Origin: Minisyncoccota bacterium
GTDB lineage: Bacteria; Verrucomicrobiota; Lentisphaeria; Oligosphaerales; MVZH01
Length of the DNA: 25,665 nt
Assembly: GCA_021734725.1 (NCBI GenBank)
Contig: JAIPIM010000011.1
Span: forward strand, 1-25,665
Reading direction: 5' to 3'
The notes below the pieces were generated by a model. The model ran no database searches. It saw only the letters and a list, made by a program, of their open reading frames with translations, and had not been told where the DNA came from. The position numbers and the translations under genes were made by a program. Position 1 is the stretch's first letter; each line of letters opens with the position of its first letter. Of this stretch, positions 1-6,352 are shown one piece after another.

Positions 1-1119
1 ATGCTTGTTCAAGCCCAAAAATACAAAGTCGGCGTATTTGTCATCGCGGCGGTTGCCATACTGTTTCTTGTGTTGATTGCTTTGACCGGTCGCCAGCTGG
101 GGACAAAAGAATATCCGGCATATACCACGTTCCAGGAATCCGTACAAGGTTTGGAAGTGGGTGCCGCGGTTAAGCTTCGAGGGGTCCCTATTGGCAACGT
201 TAAGGATATTCAGATACAGGCGAACAAATTGCATGTACGTGTGGATATAAAAATCTACGAAGACAGCATCCGGACACAAAACAAAATGACCATTCCCGAC
301 TTCCTCCGACAACAGATCGAAAAAGGGGCCCGCTGCCGACTTGAATTTGCCGGGATTACCGGGCTCAAATACATCGAAATTGACTTTTTCGAGACGACAC
401 AAAATCATCGTGCAATGAGCACACGGCAACAGGCAGGAAAAGAAGGCCTTTACATCCCGTCCACGCGATCATTACTCTCTGGCATGACGACCGACCTCAG
501 CTATACCTTGGGAAAACTTGCGCAAGTCGACTTCGAGGGTATAAGCAAGGACATTTCCCGTCTTGTCGCGGCGGCGAATGACTATCTGGATGATGAACGT
601 CTGGATGCCATTCTCACGCATTTCCAAACCAGCAGTGAACAGCTTGTGAATATTACCGACGAACTGCAGGGTCAACTCGGAGATAATGCTCTGAAAAACG
701 CACTGACGGAAATGGAAAAGGCCTTCAGCACAATCGATTCAGCCGCGGAAGAACTTGGAACAGAACTGAAACGGGCACGCCTGGCCGATCTGAGCACGAA
801 AGCAGCGGACGTGCTTGATGAATACAGGACGGTCCCCGATACCCTGGAGACCGCGGCGAAGGAAGCGACAAGCGCGGCGGAACAGTTGCAGGACTTCACT
901 GCATCGGCCCGGGAAACGTTGGAAAAGGCCAAGCTCGCGGAAACAGGCGAACAAACCCGCAGATCATTGGCCGAGGTGCGACTGATGCTCGGCGAAACAC
1001 TCAGAAGCATCGATCAGACATTGGCGTCACTGAAAAAATTGGCCGACGTGATAGAACAGCAACCGGAAGCTTTGCTGCGCGGTAAGCGACAGCCGAAAGT
1101 GAGGATGGGAAAAGAATGA
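1..1119 (+). CDS. MlaD/MCE-domain protein of a lipid-transport ABC system
   Basis: The 372-residue product has one N-terminal membrane anchor (about residues 9-31). An MCE domain follows (about 38-130) with the usual VQGLEVGAAVKLRGVPIG segment. A long, Ala/Glu-rich, probably coiled-coil C-terminal half runs from about 160 to 350. In this family the protein is anchored in the inner membrane with its MCE domain in the periplasm, where hexamers channel phospholipids between the membranes for an MlaE permease and MlaF ATPase. Those partners are not visible and would be expected upstream of the window. The window opens exactly on the ATG, so the ribosome-binding site cannot be seen, but the first residues fit a normal MlaD start. 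The TGA overlaps the next gene's ATG by 4 nt, so the two are probably translationally coupled. The family is clear; the exact substrate is unknown. Confidence 0.9.
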   Translation: MLVQAQKYKVGVFVIAAVAILFLVLIALTGRQLGTKEYPAYTTFQESVQGLEVGAAVKLRGVPIGNVKDIQIQANKLHVRVDIKIYEDSIRTQNKMTIPDFLRQQIEKGARCRLEFAGITGLKYIEIDFFETTQNHRAMSTRQQAGKEGLYIPSTRSLLSGMTTDLSYTLGKLAQVDFEGISKDISRLVAAANDYLDDERLDAILTHFQTSSEQLVNITDELQGQLGDNALKNALTEMEKAFSTIDSAAEELGTELKRARLADLSTKAADVLDEYRTVPDTLETAAKEATSAAEQLQDFTASARETLEKAKLAETGEQTRRSLAEVRLMLGETLRSIDQTLASLKKLADVIEQQPEALLRGKRQPKVRMGKE

Positions 1120-1724
1120 ATGGTTTTATCTGGAAGCGATGCTGGATACTTCTCGTTTTTTTGGCGGGGGGCTGCCTTGGACCGACAACCCGTTCGACGT
1201 CGGTATCTTTTTACGACCTGAGAACAACAGTCACTGTGCAGACCGCTCACCCGCGATCATCACTTAGCGTCGGCCTCGGCCGCTTTCTCAATGCCGGCCC
1301 GTACAATGAACGGATGGTGTACCGCAAAAGCGCCCACCCCTTCGTGGAAGACGATTATCACCGGGGGGTACAACCGCCCGAGGACATGATGAGTCGTGAA
1401 CCCTATAATGCCATGGCAAAGTCGGAATTGTTGGACGATGTCATCACACAAGGTGCCATGGATGCCGACCTCTATCTGACGGCTAACATAATCACGTTCG
1501 AGGTAGACCCGGAACTGAATGCCGTCATTCAACTCGCGGCAAGTCTGCGACGCGTCGACACTTCCGAAACGCTGCTGAGTAACGTGTACGAACAGAAAGA
1601 GGCGCTTGCAGAACGCACGCCGGAGGCCTTTGCCGCCGCTGCATCGCGCGCCGCCCAGCGATTGCTTACACGCATCGTCCAGGATTGCCATGCGGCCGCC
1701 TTGACGATCGACGGACTGAAGTAG
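1116..1724 (+). CDS. ABC-transport auxiliary lipoprotein (PqiC/MCE-partner type)
   Basis: The 202-residue product starts with a short basic stretch, a hydrophobic core and LAGGC, placing the lipidated cysteine at residue 20. It is therefore probably an outer-membrane lipoprotein. The -3 residue is Ala rather than the usual Leu, a slightly weak lipobox. The mature part begins with a segment containing YDLRT, like the YDL-type start of ABC_trans_aux/PqiC lipoproteins, and ends in a helical stretch. Its ATG overlaps the mlaD-like stop codon (ATGA), so the pair should be one transport system. In PqiABC and related MCE systems this lipoprotein docks the periplasmic MCE assembly to the outer membrane. 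Assignment rests on context, lipobox and the YDLRT segment; overall sequence conservation in this family is low. Confidence 0.75.
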   Translation: MNGFIWKRCWILLVFLAGGCLGPTTRSTSVSFYDLRTTVTVQTAHPRSSLSVGLGRFLNAGPYNERMVYRKSAHPFVEDDYHRGVQPPEDMMSREPYNAMAKSELLDDVITQGAMDADLYLTANIITFEVDPELNAVIQLAASLRRVDTSETLLSNVYEQKEALAERTPEAFAAAASRAAQRLLTRIVQDCHAAALTIDGLK

Positions 1725-1837
1725 GCAACATTACAGGTAGGCCGCCGCTGGAATTCCTGTATGGAGAAAATTGACGAATCAACAAGGGTACCCAGCAGGT
1801 TACGATGAGAAGGGAAACATAAACGGGTGTACTAGCC

Positions 1838-2728
1838 ATGGCGGCAAAAGCCAAACCAATAATTGTGGGACTCGGCGAAGTATTGTGGGATATGCTGCCC
1901 AGCGGGAAGCAATTGGGCGGCGCCCCGGCGAACTTCACGTATCATGCACATGCCCTCGGCGGTCGTGGAATCCTCGTCAGTCGGGTGGGAACCGACTCAC
2001 TCGGCACGGAGATCCTCGCGCGCCTCAATCGTCTGGGCGTTGACTGCCGCACCGTATCCCGCGATCCAGACCACCCGACCGGAACCGTTGAGGTCACGCT
2101 GGATACACAGGGACACCCCGAATACATCATCCATGAAGATGTGGCATGGGATTATATACCCTACACCCATTCCCTTGGAGACTTGGCGGCACGAACCGAC
2201 GCGGTTTGCTTCGGGACGCTTTGCTCACGAACACATGTCTCCCGCAGCACCGTCCTGCGTTTCCTGCAGGAAACACACCCCGAATGCCTCCGCATATACG
2301 ACGTGAATGTGCGGCAATCATTCTACAGCCACGATCTCATCGACACACTCCTTAATAGTGCGTCGGTTGTAAAGCTGAACCATGACGAACTGCCAATTGT
2401 AGCCTCGCTCACGGAGTGTTCAAGAGGCGACGACACCGCGACGATCGCGGCGCTCATGTCGAAGTACGATTTGACCGCCTTTGCCATGACCCGCGGCGCC
2501 CATGGAAGCCTGCTGCAAGTGGGAAACCATAGGGCGGACCACCCGGGCATTTCAGGAGACGTGCAGGACACTGTGGGCGCGGGAGATTCATTCACCGCGG
2601 CACTGGCATCCGGCCTCTTGCGCGGAGACCATCCGGAGACCATTAACGAGCATGCCAACCGGGTCGCCGCTTACGTTGTATCACAGACCGGTGCCACACC
2701 TCCCCTGCCTGCCGAACTGATAGATTGA
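1838..2728 (+). CDS. PfkB-family carbohydrate kinase (fructokinase-like)
   Basis: The 296-residue protein has the complete PfkB (ribokinase) fold signatures. An N-terminal GLGEVLWDMLPSG stretch leads into the di-glycine sugar-binding turn GGAPANF (residues 27-33). YDVNVRQ is at about 154-160. The C-terminal DTVGAGDSFTAA motif carries the catalytic base Asp250 and the anion hole. The family transfers phosphate from ATP to a furanose or related sugar in the cytoplasm; the EVLWDMLPSGKQLGG segment resembles bacterial fructokinases. Length is normal. The ATG at 1838 is chosen because it places the conserved VGLGE strand at the usual distance from the N-terminus, though no good Shine-Dalgarno precedes it. 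It stands 113 nt after the lipoprotein gene and 162 nt before the BLUF gene, so it may be transcribed alone. Substrate is inferred. Confidence 0.88.
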   Translation: MAAKAKPIIVGLGEVLWDMLPSGKQLGGAPANFTYHAHALGGRGILVSRVGTDSLGTEILARLNRLGVDCRTVSRDPDHPTGTVEVTLDTQGHPEYIIHEDVAWDYIPYTHSLGDLAARTDAVCFGTLCSRTHVSRSTVLRFLQETHPECLRIYDVNVRQSFYSHDLIDTLLNSASVVKLNHDELPIVASLTECSRGDDTATIAALMSKYDLTAFAMTRGAHGSLLQVGNHRADHPGISGDVQDTVGAGDSFTAALASGLLRGDHPETINEHANRVAAYVVSQTGATPPLPAELID

Positions 2729-2763
2729 ACAGACCGGTAAAATGATATTCGTTTTTTTGGATC

Positions 2764-2806
2764 CGTTCAACCTGGCATTTCACGTCGTCCGCATGTAGGT
2801 TGAACG
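2764..2806. repeat. 10-bp perfect inverted repeat upstream of the BLUF promoter
   Basis: CGTTCAACCT at 2764-2773 is perfectly mirrored by AGGTTGAACG at 2797-2806, separated by 23 nt. It ends 22 nt before the -35 box of the BLUF promoter. A T7 run (2752-2758) lies before the repeat rather than after it, so it does not have the layout of a terminator for the kinase gene. It is most easily read as a paired regulator-binding site, or as a hairpin in kinase read-through RNA. Confidence 0.5.
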
Positions 2807-2828
2807 TACAAGAACATCGTCACCCATG

Positions 2829-2856
2829 TGGACACACAGTGACAAGGTCGTATAAT
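2829..2856 (+). promoter_or_regulatory. Sigma70-type promoter of the BLUF gene
   Basis: TGGACA (2829-2834, 5/6 to the consensus TTGACA) is followed by a 16-nt spacer and a perfect TATAAT (2851-2856). Transcription would start near 2863, giving a leader of roughly 28 nt that contains the GAAAGGA ribosome-binding site. The -10 box is embedded in a small inverted repeat (GTCG at 2847-2850, CGAC at 2858-2861). Confidence 0.72.
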
Positions 2857-2890
2857 TCGACGTCAGCAAAAACCGATGAAAGGACACACC

Positions 2891-3343
2891 ATGAAAATGG
2901 TACGCTTGATCTACGCAAGTCGCTTCTCACGCGGAGTTGGCCCCAACGATGTCCAGAATATCGTCAAGGTTTCCCGCAAGCATAATGAGGCAATGGGCGT
3001 CACCGGCGTCCTGTGCTACGATCCTCATTTCTTCCTGCAGTGCCTCGAAGGAGACCGGGATGCAGTGAACGAACTGTACAATCACATCATCATGGATGAC
3101 CGTCATCAGGACGTCAGACTGCTGGAATACTCCGATGTTGATCAGCGGGTGTTCCCCAGTTGGTTCATGGCGTACGTACGCTTCGATGAACTTACAAAAC
3201 CGATTCTCCTGAAATATGGCGCAACCGCAACCTTCGACCCGTATACCATGAGTGCACGTCAGGCCCTGGGATTTATTCAGGAAATTGCCGAGGAGCGGTA
3301 TAACTTTCTCGAAAAGGAACGACAAAAACTCGTCGAGAAATAG
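2891..3343 (+). CDS. Short BLUF-domain blue-light photoreceptor
   Basis: A 150-residue protein that is almost entirely one BLUF domain, which binds FAD non-covalently and rearranges a flavin hydrogen-bond network on blue-light absorption. All key residues are present and, with this start, carry the same numbers as in PixD/Slr1694: Tyr8 (LIYASR), Asn32, Gln50 (FFLQCLEG), Trp91 and Met93 (FPSWFMAY). The C-terminal 55 residues form a helical cap without a fused effector, so the protein should signal by oligomerisation or partner binding. I chose the ATG at 2891 over an in-frame ATG at 2876 because GAAAGGA (2878-2884) is spaced 6 nt from it and overlaps the earlier one. The gene has a strong promoter and is followed 24 nt later by a URO-D family gene, which makes that protein or its pathway the first candidate for light-controlled output. 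Confidence 0.93.
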   Translation: MKMVRLIYASRFSRGVGPNDVQNIVKVSRKHNEAMGVTGVLCYDPHFFLQCLEGDRDAVNELYNHIIMDDRHQDVRLLEYSDVDQRVFPSWFMAYVRFDELTKPILLKYGATATFDPYTMSARQALGFIQEIAEERYNFLEKERQKLVEK

Positions 3344-3367
3344 ATAACAGAAAAGGCTCGTATCCCA

Positions 3368-4357
3368 ATGACCCCGCAAGAGGTTGTCTACAAAACCGTA
3401 CGTTTCCAGAGTGCGGATAGAATACCGTATGCCCTTACGCCCCAGTACGGTTCGGATTTTGAGTGGACCGGTATGAATCCCTCGCCGGACGCACGCCCAC
3501 AAAGCGGAGTCGATGAATGGGGTTGTGTCTGGGAAAACATCGGCGTCTCCAACCTCGGTGAAGTGAAGCAACCCCCACTCACGAACTGGGCTGAATGGCC
3601 GTCACTGAACGTGCCCGATGTGCGCGATCCCAAGCGATGGCAAGCTCTTAAAACTGCCCGTGAAGAAGCTGGAAACAAGTTTCTCCTGGCAGGGGGAGTC
3701 TCACTGTACGAGCGGGTTCACTTCCTGAGAGGGCTGGAAAACACCTGGATCGACATACATACCGCCGCAAAGGAATTGGGCCGCCTGATCGATGTGCTGG
3801 TGGACATGAATCTTTATGCCATCGAAAAGTACGCCGAAGCCGGAGCAGACGGTTACATGTGGTGCGACGATTGGGGATTGCAGAACCGCCTTATGATCTC
3901 CCCAGCGTCATGGAGAGAAATCTGGAAGCCACGATATGCACGCGTCTACAAAGCCGCCCATGAAGCCGGGCTCCTGACGTTCCTGCATAGCTGCGGCGAC
4001 GTCACAAGCATACTGGATGATCTCATCGCCATCGGACTGGATGTCATTCAAATGGACCAGCAGGAAAATATGGGACTCGAGGAACTGGGACGCCGGTTCG
4101 GTGGGCGTATCACGTTTTGGTGCCCCGTGGACATACAAGCCACCATGGCGCACGGAACTCTCGACGAGATTCGGGCCTACTGCCGCAGGATGGTCGAAGC
4201 ACTCGGACGGCCGACCGGCGGGTTCATCGCAAAATGGTACGGGGACCCTAAGGGCGTGGGACATCGACCGGAAGCCATTGATGCCATGTGCGAGGAATTC
4301 CTCAAACTAAGCGCCCGGCACATAACCTCCAGAGCAACGGATTCGAAGTACCAGTGA
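3368..4357 (+). CDS. Uroporphyrinogen decarboxylase (URO-D) superfamily protein, catabolic/methyltransferase-like
   Basis: A 329-residue protein with the URO-D barrel pattern: N-terminal MTPQEVVYKTVRFQSADRIP, central DGYMWCDDWGLQ (161-172) followed by SPASWREIWKPRY, then LHSCGDV with His207 and Cys209. True HemE has an N-terminal arginine-rich substrate motif (RQAGR-like) that is absent here, so this is not the haem-pathway enzyme. The H-x-C pair resembles two of the zinc ligands of MtaA/CmuA-type corrinoid methyltransferases. The region where the third cysteine of MtaA would lie reads FIAKWYGDPKG and has none, although Cys252 could substitute. Such proteins are common near sugar-use genes in PVC-type bacteria and their reactions are largely unknown. 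An AAAAGG about 11 nt upstream is the likely ribosome-binding site. It probably shares the BLUF transcript. Confidence 0.82.
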   Translation: MTPQEVVYKTVRFQSADRIPYALTPQYGSDFEWTGMNPSPDARPQSGVDEWGCVWENIGVSNLGEVKQPPLTNWAEWPSLNVPDVRDPKRWQALKTAREEAGNKFLLAGGVSLYERVHFLRGLENTWIDIHTAAKELGRLIDVLVDMNLYAIEKYAEAGADGYMWCDDWGLQNRLMISPASWREIWKPRYARVYKAAHEAGLLTFLHSCGDVTSILDDLIAIGLDVIQMDQQENMGLEELGRRFGGRITFWCPVDIQATMAHGTLDEIRAYCRRMVEALGRPTGGFIAKWYGDPKGVGHRPEAIDAMCEEFLKLSARHITSRATDSKYQ

Positions 4358-4391
4358 CAACGGATTCCGCTTTCCCCGGCATATCGCATAA

Positions 4392-4475
4392 AAAAGTGCG
4401 GTTCGACTAAGCGGAACCGAGCAAGTGAGGGGACGAAGTCCCCGGAATCTATAACGCGAAATCCCCAACACTTTT
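4392..4475 (+). ncRNA. Candidate structured RNA / 3' element downstream of the URO-D gene
   Basis: Three nested pairings can be drawn by eye. The outer stem is AAAAGTG (4392-4398) with CACTTTT (4469-4475). Hairpin 1 is CGGTTC (4399-4404) with GAACCG (4414-4419). Hairpin 2 is GGGGAC (4429-4434) with GTCCCC (4438-4443), closed by a GAA triloop. CCCC at 4463-4466 could pair alternatively with GGGG of hairpin 2, giving a switch-like choice. It begins 35 nt after the URO-D stop and ends about 100 nt before the regulator start. The segment 4408-4437 recurs near the other end of the window. I do not recognise it as a known riboswitch, ribozyme or tRNA. It may instead be a repeat or mobile-element remnant. 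Confidence 0.4.
4408..4437 (+). repeat. 30-nt dispersed motif, copy 1
   Basis: The motif reads TAAGCG, three variable bases, CCGAGCAAGTG, one variable base, and GGGGACGAA with 27 of 30 positions identical to copy 2 at 23392-23421 on the opposite strand. It lies 50 nt 3' of the URO-D stop codon, in the same orientation as that gene. Confidence 0.7.
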
Positions 4476-4500
4476 ACGCCAGTCTTATCACGGATTCAGG

Positions 4501-4528
4501 TTGATATGTACCTTAGGAGAGGTATTTT
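4501..4528 (+). promoter_or_regulatory. Possible promoter of the GntR-type regulator
   Basis: TTGATA (4501-4506) and TATTTT (4523-4528) are separated by 16 nt, a fair but not strong sigma70 match, about 50 nt before the preferred start codon. The spacer contains AGGAGAGG, which looks like a ribosome-binding site but lies 20 or more nt from the nearest in-frame start (TTG 4543, ATG 4546) and so probably is not used. Confidence 0.35.
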
Positions 4529-4578
4529 TATAAAACGTCGGGTTGATGCATAGCAGTCCCACGACTGGAAGAGCTGAG

Positions 4579-5715
4579 ATGAGCAACCATAACAGTCGCA
4601 CAGAAACCAACGACCGGTCCCGTGAGCAGGCCGCCTATAAGATGCTGGTCCGGGACATCTATCGTCAAGGCCTGCAGGCGGGCGACAGACTACCAACCCA
4701 GCGAACCTTGCGCAAAGAATCCAGTTTCAGCAATTTCAGTTTGTCGCGGGCCATGGAAAAACTGGTTTCCGACGGCGTTGTCGAACGCAAAAGGAAAGTG
4801 GGGACCCTCGTTGTCGACCCGACCGCGGCGGATTTGTCCGCGTGGACTGTGGCGTTGCTCATCAATTGGAGTGAAGCGCAATTGCCGGGCCCCTTTTATT
4901 CGCGACTTCTGAATGTTCTTTTGCACGGGCTGGTCAAGGCCGGCTGCCAATGTCGTGCCTACATTCGTGTTCACCACATACCCGGCACGCCCGACCGCTT
5001 GACCTATTACGCCAGCCTGCAACAAGATATTGATGCGGGGCTGGTGGACGGGATCATGAACGTGGGGAATTTGGCCGAACAGGATCGTCAAAAGCTTGCT
5101 GAGCTGGATATTCCTTTATGCTTCAGCACAATCTGGCAACTGGCGTCTTGCGGCGCCGTCATCGATGTCACCAAGTTCGCGGCTGACGCCTTAAGCACTC
5201 TGAAGGAAATGGGCGCCAAGCGCATCGGCGTGATCACAGCAAGTTATCACACAGGCTATGAGGAGTTTCTGGTCAGTGCTCAAGAAACCGCCGCTCCCAT
5301 CCCGGATGTGGTCATAGATCCTATCGAGGTGGGTGAAACGAATCTTGGGGGCGGACGACGGGCTGCCAGGACGCTCATGGAGCGACCTGACGACCAACGT
5401 CCCGATGCTGTGATCACTATGGACGACCGTATAGCACTGGGGCTGACGCAAGTCCTGCGGTTGGAATCCAATTACAGGCCAATCGTCGCGGCACAAACCC
5501 ATCAAGCGACACCGCTGGCATTCGCACTGCCGGTGCTGCATTTCGAACTCGACGATGTGCGCCTGGCACAGGTCGCCATAGAAATGTTGATCAAGCGCCT
5601 GAAGAATCCCACCCTGGCTGACCAGATTGTCCGAGTCGCGCCCAGACTTTCCGGTGAAGACACTGCATGTGTCACGCAAACCAACCATCGGGACTTACGG
5701 GGAATCTCGGAATGA
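4579..5715 (+). CDS. GntR-type transcriptional regulator with LacI-like sugar-sensor domain
   Basis: With the ATG at 4579 the protein has 378 residues. An N-terminal GntR winged helix (about residues 15-80: LQAGDRLPTQRTLRKES, then SLSRAMEKLVSDGVVERKR and a wing GTLVVD) is joined to a periplasmic-binding-protein-like sensor (about 95-360). This is the AraR-like arrangement, in which a sugar ligand releases a dimer from palindromic operators. GGAAGAG at 4567-4573, 5 nt before ATG 4579, supports that start; earlier in-frame TTG 4543 and ATG 4546 lack a well-placed site. Only 3 nt after the stop begins a 23-bp palindrome that recurs upstream of the large hydrolase gene, so the regulator likely controls that gene and the former LamG gene between them. 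The effector is unknown; a nearby arabinofuranosidase makes a pentose or pentose-containing oligosaccharide worth considering. Confidence 0.85.
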   Translation: MSNHNSRTETNDRSREQAAYKMLVRDIYRQGLQAGDRLPTQRTLRKESSFSNFSLSRAMEKLVSDGVVERKRKVGTLVVDPTAADLSAWTVALLINWSEAQLPGPFYSRLLNVLLHGLVKAGCQCRAYIRVHHIPGTPDRLTYYASLQQDIDAGLVDGIMNVGNLAEQDRQKLAELDIPLCFSTIWQLASCGAVIDVTKFAADALSTLKEMGAKRIGVITASYHTGYEEFLVSAQETAAPIPDVVIDPIEVGETNLGGGRRAARTLMERPDDQRPDAVITMDDRIALGLTQVLRLESNYRPIVAAQTHQATPLAFALPVLHFELDDVRLAQVAIEMLIKRLKNPTLADQIVRVAPRLSGEDTACVTQTNHRDLRGISE

Positions 5716-5718
5716 CGG

Positions 5719-5741
5719 AATCATTTTGTGACAGAATGATT
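5719..5741. promoter_or_regulatory. Palindromic operator candidate, site A
   Basis: This is a 23-bp imperfect palindrome: left arm AATCATT-T-TGT, centre G, right arm ACA-G-AATGATT. It lies immediately after the regulator stop and upstream of the broken LamG gene's AAAGGAG ribosome-binding-site remnant. Its reverse complement matches site B at 21 of 23 positions. Confidence 0.68.
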
Positions 5742-5750
5742 TCTTTCTAA

Positions 5751-6320
5751 ACCCAAAACAAAGGAGTCTCGGAAGATTTTGCCCCGCTTTCTCATGGCAA
5801 TGTGGTCGGACCCGCCGTGCAATTGCCCAACAGTACGGACAAGTTCCGTTTCCAGTCGACCATCCAGGATAACGAGATGACCATCGCAACCTGGCTTTAC
5901 TGGCGTGGGCTGGACGGTATTCTTAATGATTTCGCGATCTGGGACGAACAATTATCATCGGAGGAAATAGCCGCAGTCTACAACTTGGCGGCCGACGTGG
6001 GTATGGGTGCCGGCATGGCCAATACCATGTTCGGCATCTACGACGCCGCCGGAGCAGTTGACAGTTTTGTCAATGGCTCCGGATGGTATGCCTGGTACGA
6101 CAGTGTCGATCGGGGCTTGGGTGCCGCAGGAACGGTAACGTACCTGGGCTACCTGGATTCAATCTACGGGTGTGACTACAGCCTGGCCCCGAAGGCCCAT
6201 TATTACTACCTGAATCGCGGTTCCGGCGTCGTCTTCGCCATCCCCGAACCCGCCAGCCTGACACTGCTGGCTCTCGGCTGCCTCGGCCTGCTCCGCCGCC
6301 GGCAGTTGCCGGCTAAATAA
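5751..6320 (+). pseudogene. Decayed LamG-domain PEP-CTERM surface-protein gene
   Basis: The frame is open from a stop at 5748 to the TAA at 6318-6320 and ends in a textbook PEP-CTERM sorting tail: IPEPASLTLLALGCLGLLRR with basic residues after it. The N-terminal part reads as a LamG (concanavalin-like) domain: a GNVVGPAVQLPN start and a TIATWLYWRG strand. It then jumps straight to the LamG end (LNDFAIWDEQLSSEEIAAVYNLA), so roughly 100 residues of the domain's middle are missing. There is no signal peptide. The only possible start is GTG 5802, which falls inside recognisable LamG sequence. The upstream operator and AAAGGAG survive, so the start region and the domain centre appear to have been deleted. 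An intact relative would be exported and anchored or sorted at the cell surface by an exosortase system. A short expressed product cannot be excluded. Confidence 0.7.
6298..6313 (+). terminator. Hairpin at the end of the PEP-CTERM gene
   Basis: GCCGGC (6298-6303) pairs perfectly with GCCGGC (6308-6313) around an AGTT loop, just inside the end of the coding sequence. The following bases (TAAATAATTCTGTC) are AT-rich but not a clean T-run, so termination is only possible. It directly precedes operator site B. Confidence 0.3.
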
Positions 6321-6338
6321 TTCTGTCATAAAATGATT
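6316..6338. promoter_or_regulatory. Palindromic operator candidate, site B
   Basis: This 23-bp palindrome (AATAATT-C-TGT, centre C, ATA-A-AATGATT) overlaps the TAA stop of the PEP-CTERM remnant and ends 14 nt before the hydrolase ATG. It matches the reverse complement of site A at 21 of 23 positions. A weak -10-like CATAAA (6327-6332) lies within it, so a bound repressor would block the promoter or early elongation. Confidence 0.68.
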
Positions 6339-6352
6339 GCCAGGAGAGTCTA

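Noticed and set aside
1784..1793. AAGGGTACCC before the kinase, also at 20494-20503 before glyS
   Set aside because: A 10-nt match containing an 8-bp palindrome is expected by chance in a window of this size, and the contexts differ.
2740..2760. T7 run after the sugar kinase as a terminator
   Set aside because: No GC-rich stem precedes the run; the nearby inverted repeat comes after it.
2927..3571. Minus-strand open frame (214 codons) across the BLUF and URO-D genes
   Set aside because: It spans two clear genes and their junction, with no motif or start signal.
4398..4420. GGTTCGA resembling the T-loop of a tRNA
   Set aside because: The flanking bases do not form a T-stem and no acceptor, D- or anticodon arm can be built. 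The pairing CGGTTC/GAACCG uses these bases differently.
4543..4578. Upstream TTG/ATG starts for the GntR-type regulator
   Set aside because: AGGAGAGG lies 20 or more nt away, while ATG 4579 has GGAAGAG at 5 nt; the extra residues are not part of the winged helix.
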